Positions 1-7,196 are shown, numbered from the stretch's first letter. The stretch is DNA of 8,898 nucleotides from Chloroflexota bacterium (GCA_021812265.1 JAKAOI010000064.1:1-8898); one strand, 5' to 3'. Program-made: numbers and translations. The notes: generated from the sequence alone by a model not told the origin.

Positions 1-662
1 CCAAGATCCGGAATAATCGGATTTTGGCTGCGCGCCGCTTTTTCCACCGCTTCGCGAGCCATTGCCTCAAAGTCGAAAGTTCCGGCGTCGACGCTCATGC
101 GCTGCGTATATCCCGAGCCATCATTATCCGCCATAACCACGGCGTGAAATTCGCTTTCGGTTCTCGGCTCATATGCCCAAACACCCAAGGAATTACCAAC
201 CGCAAAATACGACGCATTCGTTTCAAATGCGCCTGCCGCCTCAAATCCGCGTTCTTTTGCCAGCCGGATAACAACATCAACCGCTTTAGCGCGCGCTTCC
301 GGCGTATACGAAGCAGTTACGGGGCTAAAAGTGTTCACATAGTGTATGTCTGCAGGGCTGGGAAGGGAAACCCATTCAGGATTATCCGGCTGTAACTTAG
401 CAATTGCAATAGCTTTATCCACCGTTGCCTGCAGCGTTGTGTCATCTAAAACATTTGCGGAAGCGACGCCAACTTTTTTACCCACTACAACGCGAATATT
501 CACTTCTGCGTTTTCCTCTGCCACATTCTGGTGAATATGGTTCACGGCAAATCGAGTCAACGCGCCATGTGTGCCCATAAACAAAACTTCTGTTTGATCC
601 GCCGTTGAATATCGCAGAATTTTTTCACAAAGCGCGCGAATCGTTTGTTCATTCATTTGCAT
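1..662 (-). CDS. pmbA: TldE/PmbA-family subunit of the TldD/E metalloprotease (N-terminal 220 residues, truncated by the window edge)
   Basis: This frame is open from an ATG at 662 to the left edge, with no stop, giving 220 codons. The product starts MQMNEQTIRALC. It contains the typical TldE/PmbA N-terminal fold: a nucleic-acid-clamp-like alpha/beta stretch (about residues 20-75, with VNIRVVVGKKVGVAS) and a middle domain with FEAAGAFETNASYFAVGNS near residues 140-160. The family partner TldE carries no zinc site. It pairs with TldD to form the cytosolic protease that unfolds and trims peptides, including microcin and antitoxin substrates in Escherichia coli. The start is supported by AAAGGAAAG about 14 bases upstream; a second in-frame ATG at 656 is possible. 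It lies 23 bases after the tldD stop, so the two are almost certainly cotranscribed. The C-terminal half is outside the window, so completeness cannot be judged. Confidence 0.9.
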   Translation of the reverse strand, partial: MQMNEQTIRALCEKILRYSTADQTEVLFMGTHGALTRFAVNHIHQNVAEENAEVNIRVVVGKKVGVASANVLDDTTLQATVDKAIAIAKLQPDNPEWVSLPSPADIHYVNTFSPVTASYTPEARAKAVDVVIRLAKERGFEAAGAFETNASYFAVGNSLGVWAYEPRTESEFHAVVMADNDGSGYTQRMSVDAGTFDFEAMAREAVEKAARSQNPIIPDL

Positions 663-685
663 GATAATTCTTTCTTTCCTTTCAA

Positions 686-2140
686 TTACTTCAACGCGCT
701 GACGCCAACCCGAACATTGCGGAACCGCGACGGCGCCGCGCCATGACCGGTGCGCATAGTTTGCATAGGTTCGCCTTTGCCGCAATTGGGGGTGCCCCAA
801 ACCGTCCAGTAATCAGCGTTGCACACAGCGTCGCAGCTGCGCCAAAACTCCGGTGTAATGCCGGTGTATGTGGGATTTTTAATCATAGCGCCGAGCTTGC
901 CGTTTTTAATTTCCCAGCCCACTTCCGTGGCAAATTGGAAATTCAGCCGCAAATTATCAATACTCCATGAACGGTTCACACTCAAATAAATACCGTCTTC
1001 CGTATCCGCAATTAAATCTTCCAGTTTCCAAGTTCCGGGCAGCAAACTGACATTCGTCATACGAATCATCGGCAACCGGTTCCAGTTATCGGCGCGCACA
1101 CAACCATTGCTGGATAGCCCTAAATCGGGCGAGGTATCGCGCGACATTAAATATCCGGTAAACGTACCGTTTGTAACAATATTCGTGCGCTGCGCCGGCA
1201 CACCTTCATCATCCCAGCCGAATGTGCCCAAACCGCCGGGTGTTGTTGCGTCGGCCACAATATTCACAAATTCCGAGCCATAGGTAAAATTGTTCAATTT
1301 GTCGGTAGTCAAAAAACTTTTACCAACAAAACCGGCTTCCATTCCCAAAACGCGATCCAACTCAATGGGGTGGCCGCAGCTTTCATGAATTTGAATCGCA
1401 GTCTGTGGGCCGTCTAAAATAATAGTGGTCACTCCGGGTTCCAGCTGTTTTGCGGTCAGCAACTGTACGGCTTCTTCAGCTATTTTGGGCGCATGCCCAA
1501 CCAAATCCATTGCCTCTATTATCTCATAACCTGTTGCGCCAGCCTGCCGACCAAAAGAATTTGGATAGCTGCGCTGCTGCAATTCACCGCTTTGCTCATC
1601 TGCCGCATAGGCAGTGATGGCGGCGCCGCAATCTACCAACACCTGTTCCACATCGCTGCCTTCAGAAGACACGAAGATCTTTGTTTCCTTGCCATATTCA
1701 ATATTTCCGGTAGTAACTGCAATGCCCTTCACGCTGCGCATTGCCGCATCGGCGCGCAACAGCAGATCTACTTTTTCATTTAAGGGAACAAAAAATGGAT
1801 CTTTCGCCATCGGTGTGGTATATTTTCCGACTTGTTTTTCCAGTGGAGACAAAACCGCTGGTTTTCCGGCAGATAACGCGCTGGCTTTAGCAATAGCAAC
1901 GGCGCGCTGCGCGATAACTTCCGCCTCCGGCATTGCCGCAATCGAGCTGCTGGCAAAACCCCATGCGCCTTGTACTAAAACACGGATATTTATTCCCTGA
2001 GAAACACCGCTGGTTATACCATCAACGACACCGTTTTTAACTGCAATAGATTCTGTAGCCCGCTCCATATAACGCGCGTCGGCGTAAGATGCGCCAAGCT
2101 GTTCGGCAATAGCAAGCGCGCGCTGTAGAATATCCCTCAT
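686..2140 (-). CDS. tldD: TldD zinc metalloprotease subunit
   Basis: This is a 484-residue protein, close to the usual TldD length. It is the catalytic half of the TldD/TldE protease, which cleaves small or unfolded peptides in the cytosol. The diagnostic HExxxH zinc motif is present as HESCGH (H252, E253, H257), inside the typical QIHESCGHPIELDR block. The C-terminal cysteine that completes the metal site in this family is present at about residue 453, in TPNCGKGEPMQ, followed by the usual GHG and RFRNVRVG segments. The catalytic machinery therefore looks intact. The frame is open back to 2191, but I chose the ATG at 2140. AGGGAAAGG lies just upstream of it, and the extra 17 residues (Arg-rich) look unlike the family. 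No peptide-biosynthesis genes lie nearby, so the substrate is unknown. Confidence 0.94.
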   Translation of the reverse strand: MRDILQRALAIAEQLGASYADARYMERATESIAVKNGVVDGITSGVSQGINIRVLVQGAWGFASSSIAAMPEAEVIAQRAVAIAKASALSAGKPAVLSPLEKQVGKYTTPMAKDPFFVPLNEKVDLLLRADAAMRSVKGIAVTTGNIEYGKETKIFVSSEGSDVEQVLVDCGAAITAYAADEQSGELQQRSYPNSFGRQAGATGYEIIEAMDLVGHAPKIAEEAVQLLTAKQLEPGVTTIILDGPQTAIQIHESCGHPIELDRVLGMEAGFVGKSFLTTDKLNNFTYGSEFVNIVADATTPGGLGTFGWDDEGVPAQRTNIVTNGTFTGYLMSRDTSPDLGLSSNGCVRADNWNRLPMIRMTNVSLLPGTWKLEDLIADTEDGIYLSVNRSWSIDNLRLNFQFATEVGWEIKNGKLGAMIKNPTYTGITPEFWRSCDAVCNADYWTVWGTPNCGKGEPMQTMRTGHGAAPSRFRNVRVGVSALK

Positions 2141-2291
2141 AACAGACACCTTTCCCTGCGCGCGGTTGCGCGCATGATTTCGGCGGCGCATTTTGCTGTC
2201 TTTGCCGCCCTATCTGCGTTATATCATAGAAGTTACCCCTTGCGCTAGTGTTTGGAAGACGTGTATCATACAAGTAGGAGACAAGTTTTAT
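2141..2291. promoter_or_regulatory. Divergent spacer between tldD and the MFS gene, with a near-perfect 12-base direct repeat
   Basis: This 151-base stretch must hold the promoters for both divergent units. TATCATAGAAGT at 2222-2233 and TATCATACAAGT at 2264-2275 are direct repeats with one mismatch, 42 bases apart (about four helical turns). TATGAT, the complement of the first copy (2223-2228), is one base from a consensus -10 for tldD, but no good -35 sits at the right distance. On the plus strand, TTGCGC-18 bases-TATCAT (2240-2269) would start transcription inside the ribosome site of the MFS gene, so I do not favour it. The repeat may be an operator or chance. Confidence 0.35.
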
Positions 2292-3602
2292 ATGAATCTT
2301 ACAAACACACCGGCGCAAACCTCAATTTGGCGCGCCATTCGCGGGTTCAGTCCCGATTTACGCAAATTTCTGCTGTTTGCTACCTTCAGCGGAATCGTCA
2401 GCGGGGCTATTATCCTCGATTTTAATTTATACGCCAGTTCACTGGGGTACTCAAATATCACCATCGGCTATCTTAACGCCATACGATCTTTTGCAACTTT
2501 CTTTATCGGCCTGCCCAGCGGTTTCCTTGCAGATCGCTTCGGCTACCGGCCATTTTTATTTTTTGCCATAGTGTCCATGTTTTTGGCGCCATTCACCCTT
2601 ATATTGTTCCCGGCGCAAATCAGCTGCATACTCTATATTATTTTATTCAGTATGGGATCTTCTCTGCTATGGGTTATCAGCTTGCCCATATTGGCGGGGT
2701 TAAGCGCACAAAACGAGCGAGTGCACACATTCAGCGCAAACGCTTTTATTACCACCGCCAGTTTCGCAGTGGGAAATTTAGTCGGCGGTTACGCGCCGGA
2801 ACTGCAAGCGCGCATGTTCAACGGCAACCCCAATGATCCGGCGGCGCTGCGCACAACATTTTTCGTTGCCGCTTTCATTAATCTTATTATGTTTTTTATT
2901 GCCCTCAGTGTGCATATACCGCGCAATACATTCACTCGCGCGGAAAACACTGCCGACGCAGCGGCGGCGCAACAAAACACCTTTTGGCGCAAACAATCTC
3001 TGCTGATAAAATTTATCATTCCTTCCGCATTAATCGGCTTGGGAGCCGGAGCGTTTATCACATTTCAGCAGCTTTATTTCCATCAAAGATTTCATCTGGA
3101 TCCGGGGCCGATTGCCAATATATTGGCAATTTCGCAAGTACTAACCGCCGTTGCAATTCTTGCGGCGCCGTGGCTATCAAAACATGTAGGCAAAGTAAAC
3201 GCTTCACTGATAACCGAATACATTTCCATCCCATTTTTACTTACCTTAGGCTTTACATATAACTTTACCGAGGCGCTCACTGCGTTTTATATCCGCGGCG
3301 CGTTAATGAATATGAACAGCCCAATTACCGACGCTTTAGCGATGGATCTGCTGCCGGCCAACCAACGCGGCAAATTCACCAGCATACAAAACGCCATGGG
3401 AAACCTCGGCCGTGGTGGTTTAGGGCCGGCTATCAGCGGATGGCTGCAAGCGCTGGGCGGATATGGCGCGGCGTTTTCCTTTACCGCCATCACCTATTTT
3501 ATCGCCGCAACTCTCTATTTCCGCTTTTTCCATGGAGTAGAATCGGAAACAACGCTTTTTGGCTGGTTTGCCAAACGCAAAACCGCCCACGCGCGGCAAT
3601 AA
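2292..3602 (+). CDS. Major facilitator superfamily transporter, 12 membrane segments, substrate unknown
   Basis: This is a 436-residue polytopic protein with the length and segment pattern of a 12-helix MFS carrier. The loop between helices 2 and 3 carries motif A as GFLADRFGYR (residues 77-86), the hallmark of the superfamily. A charged cytoplasmic loop at about residues 208-238 separates the two six-helix bundles. Near the C-terminus, residues 355-385 (NQRGKFTSIQNAMGNLGRG and a following GPAISGWL) match the MFS motif before helix 11. The frame extends back to 2193, but the ATG at 2292 is the start: it is preceded by GTAGGAG about 11 bases upstream, and the upstream extension is not membrane-like. 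It is the only plus-strand gene, divergent from tldD and convergent with the redox operon. I cannot assign a substrate. Export of drugs or metabolites is typical for such lone carriers, but that is inference. Confidence 0.93.
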   Translation: MNLTNTPAQTSIWRAIRGFSPDLRKFLLFATFSGIVSGAIILDFNLYASSLGYSNITIGYLNAIRSFATFFIGLPSGFLADRFGYRPFLFFAIVSMFLAPFTLILFPAQISCILYIILFSMGSSLLWVISLPILAGLSAQNERVHTFSANAFITTASFAVGNLVGGYAPELQARMFNGNPNDPAALRTTFFVAAFINLIMFFIALSVHIPRNTFTRAENTADAAAAQQNTFWRKQSLLIKFIIPSALIGLGAGAFITFQQLYFHQRFHLDPGPIANILAISQVLTAVAILAAPWLSKHVGKVNASLITEYISIPFLLTLGFTYNFTEALTAFYIRGALMNMNSPITDALAMDLLPANQRGKFTSIQNAMGNLGRGGLGPAISGWLQALGGYGAAFSFTAITYFIAATLYFRFFHGVESETTLFGWFAKRKTAHARQ

Positions 3603-3615
3603 TAAGAAACAACAT

Positions 3616-3651
3616 AAAAAAAATTCTGTCCGGAAGCAGTCCGGACAGAAT
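3616..3651 (-). terminator. Strong intrinsic terminator of the minus-strand redox operon
   Basis: ATTCTGTCCGG (3623-3633) and CCGGACAGAAT (3641-3651) form a perfect 11-base-pair stem around a 7-base loop. Read on the minus strand, the stem runs straight into a run of eight T (complement of 3616-3623), the classic rho-independent form. It lies 34 bases after the stop of the last membrane-protein gene. The MFS gene ends 13 bases before the A-run on the other strand. The hairpin could also slow plus-strand transcription, but no T-run follows it there. Confidence 0.88.
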
Positions 3652-3685
3652 AGCGATATACAAATCGGTGTACTATGGCTGATGA

Positions 3686-4408
3686 TTACATGCCTTTTCC
3701 TGTTTGCGCAAGAGTTGGCAGTGTGGTTTTTGCTGTTTTTGTGGAGACACGGTTTAACGCATACATAAACACATATCCCAGCACAACTACGGCGCCGGCA
3801 ATCGACACCCACATCAGAACCAAAGCGTCATTGACATTAAACGAAGTGGTAAAGAAATTCATAAAGTTTGTCAGAGATGGCTGTGAAGTTGCTTCGACCG
3901 CAAATACTTGCGGAATATAGTATAACGTTGCGCCAAGCACTAAAAACGCTGTTACCAATCGATAGCCCTGCACATTGTCGTCTGTCGGGCGGGTAATTTT
4001 AATTGCTAAAGCAATCAACAAAAACAGTGTGGCCAATGAACCGGTTAACGGCAGCGCAGAACCCGCAACAATATTTGGCTCAAAGAAAATCCAGCTTAAA
4101 CCAAAAGTTACCAGCATTGCGCCATCGCGCACCAATAAATAAGACATCCACCACACATCGGCGCCCAGCCGTAAACCACAGCGGCGCAGTGTGCGCACTA
4201 CATACGGACGGCCAAGGTGCAGCATTAAAGTTGCAGTCCATAAAACCGGCAGAAACGCAACAATGGTGCTAATCAACCATGTTTGGCCGCCTTGAACCAA
4301 CGCCTGTGTAATAGCGCTAGTCACATCTGATGAAGACAGCGGCGCCGGGGCCGGTGTCTGTGAGGCTAAGCGCACAATAGAATGGAGAATATCCGGTGAA
4401 AGAAACAT
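3686..4408 (-). CDS. Five-segment membrane protein, paralogue of its upstream neighbour; putative membrane subunit of a redox complex
   Basis: This is a 240-residue integral membrane protein of a family I do not recognise. Hydrophobic segments lie near residues 47-64, 84-108, 118-138, 149-171 and 193-216, after a soluble Pro/Ser-rich N-terminus (15-28). The C-terminal tail is short and basic. Conserved with the neighbouring gene are LHLGR (63-67), LRLGAD (79-84), VRD (93-95), LPLTG (119-123), K137, YRLVT (149-153) and YIP near 164. The whole core aligns with the neighbour without a gap at a constant offset of 18 residues. Only one conserved histidine (H64) lies in the membrane region, so a classical bis-histidine haem site is not evident, and there is no cysteine cluster. 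The start is the ATG at 4408, eight bases after GAGGAG. A TTG at 4414 is too close to that site. It is the last gene of the operon, 50 bases after its paralogue and just before the terminator. The role as a membrane anchor or ion/quinone module is inferred only from the operon. Confidence 0.9.
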   Translation of the reverse strand: MFLSPDILHSIVRLASQTPAPAPLSSSDVTSAITQALVQGGQTWLISTIVAFLPVLWTATLMLHLGRPYVVRTLRRCGLRLGADVWWMSYLLVRDGAMLVTFGLSWIFFEPNIVAGSALPLTGSLATLFLLIALAIKITRPTDDNVQGYRLVTAFLVLGATLYYIPQVFAVEATSQPSLTNFMNFFTTSFNVNDALVLMWVSIAGAVVVLGYVFMYALNRVSTKTAKTTLPTLAQTGKGM

Positions 4409-4426
4409 TTTCAAAACTCCTCATTG

Positions 4427-4443
4427 CATCAAAAAATTTGATG
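4427..4443 (-). other. Small hairpin in the intercistronic gap between the two membrane-protein genes
   Basis: CATCAAA (4427-4433) and TTTGATG (4437-4443) form a 7-base-pair inverted repeat with a 3-base loop. It sits in the 50-base gap just upstream of the GAGGAG ribosome site (4417-4422) of the downstream gene. The stem is AT-rich and no T-run follows, so it is not a convincing terminator. It could affect mRNA decay or the relative translation of the two subunits, or be chance in AT-rich sequence. Confidence 0.3.
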
Positions 4444-4458
4444 ATTGAACTTTCTTTA

Positions 4459-5100
4459 TTATTTGGTTTCCGCTTCAGGCTGTCCGCCGGTGCGCATTGC
4501 ATAAATTGCCGCAGCAGCTCCCATAACAGCTAAAAACGCAACAGAAATATATGACATGGCAACCGCTGTTACCTGATTTGTGCTGGTAACCAAATCATTA
4601 GCTAAAGTTCCCGCGCTGCCCGCGGCAATATTATTTGCCTGAACACCTAATACGTAGGGAATGAAATAGAACGCTGCGCCTAAGCCAAGCAAAAGTGTTA
4701 CTAATCGATACAAGTTCGGGTTTGAATCTGCGTCGCCCATCAATTTAATAAGCAATACGCCAAACAAACATACTGCAGCCAATCCGCCGGTTATCGGCAA
4801 GTTATCGGTTATCACTACATCGGGGAAAAAGAACATAAAGCTCATTATAACTCCGCTGATAACCAGAAAATCGCGTACTGCGATATAAATCAGCCAAAGG
4901 AGGTCGGCGCCAAGGCGAAGGGTAAATTTATCAATCATATCAAGAATATAACCACGCCCCAAATGCAAACCAATCAATGCAATCCAAATTACAGGCAGAA
5001 CAGCGGCTAAAGTACCTTCAAGAAATTGCTCACCGCCAGCATTGATACCGCCGATGATGCCGGTTGTTAAATCTTGAACACTAAGTGCGGTAAAAAACAT
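4459..5100 (-). CDS. Five-segment membrane protein, first of two tandem paralogues; putative membrane subunit of a redox complex
   Basis: This is a 213-residue integral membrane protein of an unrecognised family. Predicted segments lie at about residues 30-48, 66-91, 101-120, 132-153 and 177-200. It shares with the downstream gene LHLGR (45-49), LRLGAD (61-66), VRD (75-77), LPITG (101-105), K119, YRLVT (131-135) and FIP near 146. By hand count, 55 of 125 residues (31-155) are identical with no gap. Charged residues R62, D66, R76, D77 and R132 cluster around segment ends and are kept in both copies. H46 is the only conserved histidine. The frame is open to 5199, but the ATG at 5100 is the start: GAGGAG lies seven bases upstream, the protein then begins MFFTALSV (matching MFLSPDIL in the paralogue), and the longer form would overlap the preceding gene. 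It begins 26 bases after the flavoprotein stop. A role as half of a heterodimeric membrane base is inference. Confidence 0.9.
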   Translation of the reverse strand: MFFTALSVQDLTTGIIGGINAGGEQFLEGTLAAVLPVIWIALIGLHLGRGYILDMIDKFTLRLGADLLWLIYIAVRDFLVISGVIMSFMFFFPDVVITDNLPITGGLAAVCLFGVLLIKLMGDADSNPNLYRLVTLLLGLGAAFYFIPYVLGVQANNIAAGSAGTLANDLVTSTNQVTAVAMSYISVAFLAVMGAAAAIYAMRTGGQPEAETK

Positions 5101-5126
5101 CTCATGTCTCCTCAAAGAGTAATGCG

Positions 5127-7082
5127 CTATCGCGCTTTCACTGGTTCTTGTACAGTGTTTATAGTCGGGCAGAGATAGGAGAGGTCGCAGCGCAAACATC
5201 GAGACGCTTCACGCCGGGCTTCTGATTCAGTGAACCCTTTTGCAAATTCAATTGACCGTGTTCGCGCTTCAGCTTCCGAACGCAACGGCATTTCTGCGCG
5301 TTTGGAGGCGCGAATATCAATGGTAATTTTGCCGCTTGCCGGCAAGTAAGACTTTGTTTCAAATTCGTCATCAGGCATTTCACGAATATCTTTCGGGGAC
5401 ATTTTTTGTAAAAATGCGTGAATCGATTTCGCAGCCTGGCGGCCATGCGCTGCCGCTGCAATAATGGATTTGGGGCCGTAAGTAACATCCCCTGCGGCAA
5501 ATACTCCATTTGCTGCTGTCGCCAATGTTTCGGTGTTTACCGTTAACCCGCCCCATTCGGCAACTTCTATGCTTGTGCCTTGTGGCAAGAAAGAGGGATC
5601 CGGCGCTTCACCGATAGCCAAGTACACGATATCGGCGTTCATATAATATTCTGATCCGGGGGCCGGCACAGGTCTGCGTCTGCCTTTGCTGTCCGGTTCA
5701 CCTAAAACCATTTTCTGGCAATATATTTTGGTAAGTTTACCGTTTTCGCCTTCAAATTTTAACGGCGTGGTTAATTCATGCAGTTGAATGCCTTCTTCAA
5801 TCGCGGCGCGCACTTCTTCGGCCTGCGCCGGCATTTCTGCGCGGGAACGCCGATACAATATATGCACTTCAGAAGCGCCGGAACGCAAAGCTGAACGAGC
5901 TGCGTCCATAGCTGTACTGCCGCCGCCGACTACCACGGTTACACCCTGAACTTTGGTGTCTGTTTTCAGATTATATTCTTTCAGGAAATCTGTCGCCGGA
6001 ATTACACCTTTCAGATCTTCTCCCGGAACACCCAACTTCTGACTGCGCTGCGCTCCGACAGCAATCAAAACAGCGTTATGTTTCTTCTCAATATCTGTCA
6101 GCGAAATATCTTTGCCAACAGCAGTATTTAAAACAATATCCACACCATAATTGCGAATCGCTTCGATATCCCGGTTCATTTCTGCGCGGGGCAAACGATA
6201 TTCGGGAATTCCGATGGCCATCATGCCTCCGGCAACCGGCATAGCGTCATACACCGTCACTTTATAACCACGGCGCGCTAAATAATAGGCTGCGCTTAAT
6301 CCGGTAGGGCCGGCTCCAACAATTCCGACGGTTTCGCTATAGCTCTTTCGTGGCGGAGGAATAACTCTTTTATGAGAAGCGGTATGATCACCGGCGAATC
6401 TTTTCAGATCTTTGATGGCTATCGGCTCATCAAATTCACCGCGGCGGCAAGAATCTTCACATGGCGCAGTGCAAACTCTGCCACAAATTGATGGAAATGG
6501 GTTCGGTTCCGAAGCTACTTTAAACGCTTCATCATATTTTCCATCCGCAATCAAACTTACATATAATCCGGCGTTCGTTCCTACCGGGCACGCTGCCTGA
6601 CAAGGAGCGCGCAGATCTTCGGTGCGGTCACCCAACCATGTGCGCCACGCCTGCCATGTGCCTTGCTTCTCGGCTACGCGCCACTCGTGATCTTCTCCCC
6701 ACGGCGCTTCTCCGGGTTCTTCGGGGAATGCGCGGGTATATGCGTTTAGCGGCTGCCACACACCATCTGCCGGCACATGGGATATTGGTCCGCTTTTTGC
6801 AAAAGCGACCGGAATTTTAGAGCTTGTAATGGTTATAGCGTTTGTCGGGCACTCTTGCGCGCAAACATTACATCCCACACAAGTATTTACCTGAATCGGG
6901 GCAAGCATCATATAGTCTCTTGCTGCGTTTACCTCAGGCACTGGGGTAAGCAGATCTCTTGGTTTGCCTATCTCTCCGGTTCCGGATGGGCGAGTCATAT
7001 CCAAACATCGTACAGGGCAAAGGTCCATACATATTCCGCAGTTTATGCATGTCACATCATTCACATTAAATTTGTACGCCAA
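5127..7082 (-). CDS. Ferredoxin-fused GltD-type FAD/NAD(P)H oxidoreductase with several Fe-S clusters
   Basis: This 651-residue soluble flavoprotein moves electrons between NAD(P)H, FAD and iron-sulfur clusters. Residues 1-80 are a two-[4Fe-4S] ferredoxin domain, with C12-C15-C18-C22P and C68-C71-C74-C78P. Residues 90-155 are a tryptophan-rich linker. From about 158 comes a GltD-type module with C161, C165, C200, C204, C208 and C212 (CGRVCTAPCEDSC). The FAD motif GAGPTG starts at 256. The nucleotide site is GGGSTAMD at 386 with YRRSRAEMP at 410, and the arginines suggest NADPH preference. The second FAD segment AAGDVTYGPKS starts at 529. The C-terminus adds C629, C632 and C638P. The start is TTG at 7082, set by a perfect AAAGGAGGT at 7089-7097; no ATG precedes the first cluster cysteine. 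Relatives include the glutamate synthase beta subunit, AegA-like proteins and NADP:ferredoxin oxidoreductases. No large glutamate synthase subunit is present, and two membrane genes follow, so a respiratory or electron-transfer partner role is more likely. The true electron acceptor is unknown. Confidence 0.95.
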   Translation of the reverse strand: MAYKFNVNDVTCINCGICMDLCPVRCLDMTRPSGTGEIGKPRDLLTPVPEVNAARDYMMLAPIQVNTCVGCNVCAQECPTNAITITSSKIPVAFAKSGPISHVPADGVWQPLNAYTRAFPEEPGEAPWGEDHEWRVAEKQGTWQAWRTWLGDRTEDLRAPCQAACPVGTNAGLYVSLIADGKYDEAFKVASEPNPFPSICGRVCTAPCEDSCRRGEFDEPIAIKDLKRFAGDHTASHKRVIPPPRKSYSETVGIVGAGPTGLSAAYYLARRGYKVTVYDAMPVAGGMMAIGIPEYRLPRAEMNRDIEAIRNYGVDIVLNTAVGKDISLTDIEKKHNAVLIAVGAQRSQKLGVPGEDLKGVIPATDFLKEYNLKTDTKVQGVTVVVGGGSTAMDAARSALRSGASEVHILYRRSRAEMPAQAEEVRAAIEEGIQLHELTTPLKFEGENGKLTKIYCQKMVLGEPDSKGRRRPVPAPGSEYYMNADIVYLAIGEAPDPSFLPQGTSIEVAEWGGLTVNTETLATAANGVFAAGDVTYGPKSIIAAAAHGRQAAKSIHAFLQKMSPKDIREMPDDEFETKSYLPASGKITIDIRASKRAEMPLRSEAEARTRSIEFAKGFTESEARREASRCLRCDLSYLCPTINTVQEPVKAR

Positions 7083-7088
7083 TCCAAA

Positions 7089-7097
7089 ACCTCCTTT
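7089..7097 (-). promoter_or_regulatory. Perfect Shine-Dalgarno that selects a TTG start
   Basis: On the minus strand this reads AAAGGAGGT, fully complementary to the usual 16S rRNA tail, six bases before the TTG at 7082. It fixes a non-ATG start for the flavoprotein. The only nearby in-frame ATG (residue 18) would cut into the first ferredoxin motif. Confidence 0.85.
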
Positions 7098-7125
7098 CGC
7101 GGTTTAACCACGTATTCGGCCACAC

Positions 7126-7138
7126 TTGAATATCACAA
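7126..7138. promoter_or_regulatory. Second, imperfect CRP/FNR-like site
   Basis: TTGAATATCACAA contains AATATCACAA (7129-7138), which is identical to bases 7202-7211 of the palindromic site upstream. The two copies are 73 bases apart, close to seven helical turns. Only the CACAA half matches the consensus well. It would lie inside the 5' leader of the flavoprotein mRNA, a position that would suit repression. Confidence 0.3.
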
Positions 7139-7170
7139 TTCCAATGGGTCTGAACTAACTATACAAAATG

Positions 7171-7176
7171 AGTATC
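7171..7176 (-). promoter_or_regulatory. Possible extended -10 element of the redox operon
   Basis: The minus strand reads TGG-GATACT, an extended -10 form (TGn plus four of six consensus bases). It would place the transcription start near 7164, about 40 bases from the centre of the palindrome at 7197-7210, close to the usual class II activator position. A competing -10, TATAGT (7158-7163), is nearer consensus but also lacks a -35. The start site is not fixed by the sequence. Confidence 0.3.
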
Positions 7177-7196
7177 CCAAACTAATCTCAAAACGC

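Noticed and set aside
24..395. Plus-strand open frame of 123 codons
   Set aside because: It lies wholly antisense to the clear tldE/pmbA frame and has no family resemblance or ribosome site.
1614..2000. Plus-strand open frame of 128 codons
   Set aside because: It is the antisense shadow of tldD, whose zinc motif and full length prove the minus-strand reading.
3420..3812. Minus-strand open frame of 130 codons across the convergent gene ends
   Set aside because: It covers the terminator hairpin and the ends of two well-supported genes, and the product is low-quality Cys/Arg-rich sequence.
3686..5100. Rnf, NrfD or cytochrome-b type membrane subunits
   Set aside because: There are five rather than six to ten segments, no Rnf-type cysteine pairs, and only one conserved histidine.
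5127..7082. Glutamate synthase small subunit (gltD)
   Set aside because: The catalytic module is GltD-like, but there is an N-terminal ferredoxin domain and no large synthase subunit next to it. The neighbours are membrane proteins.
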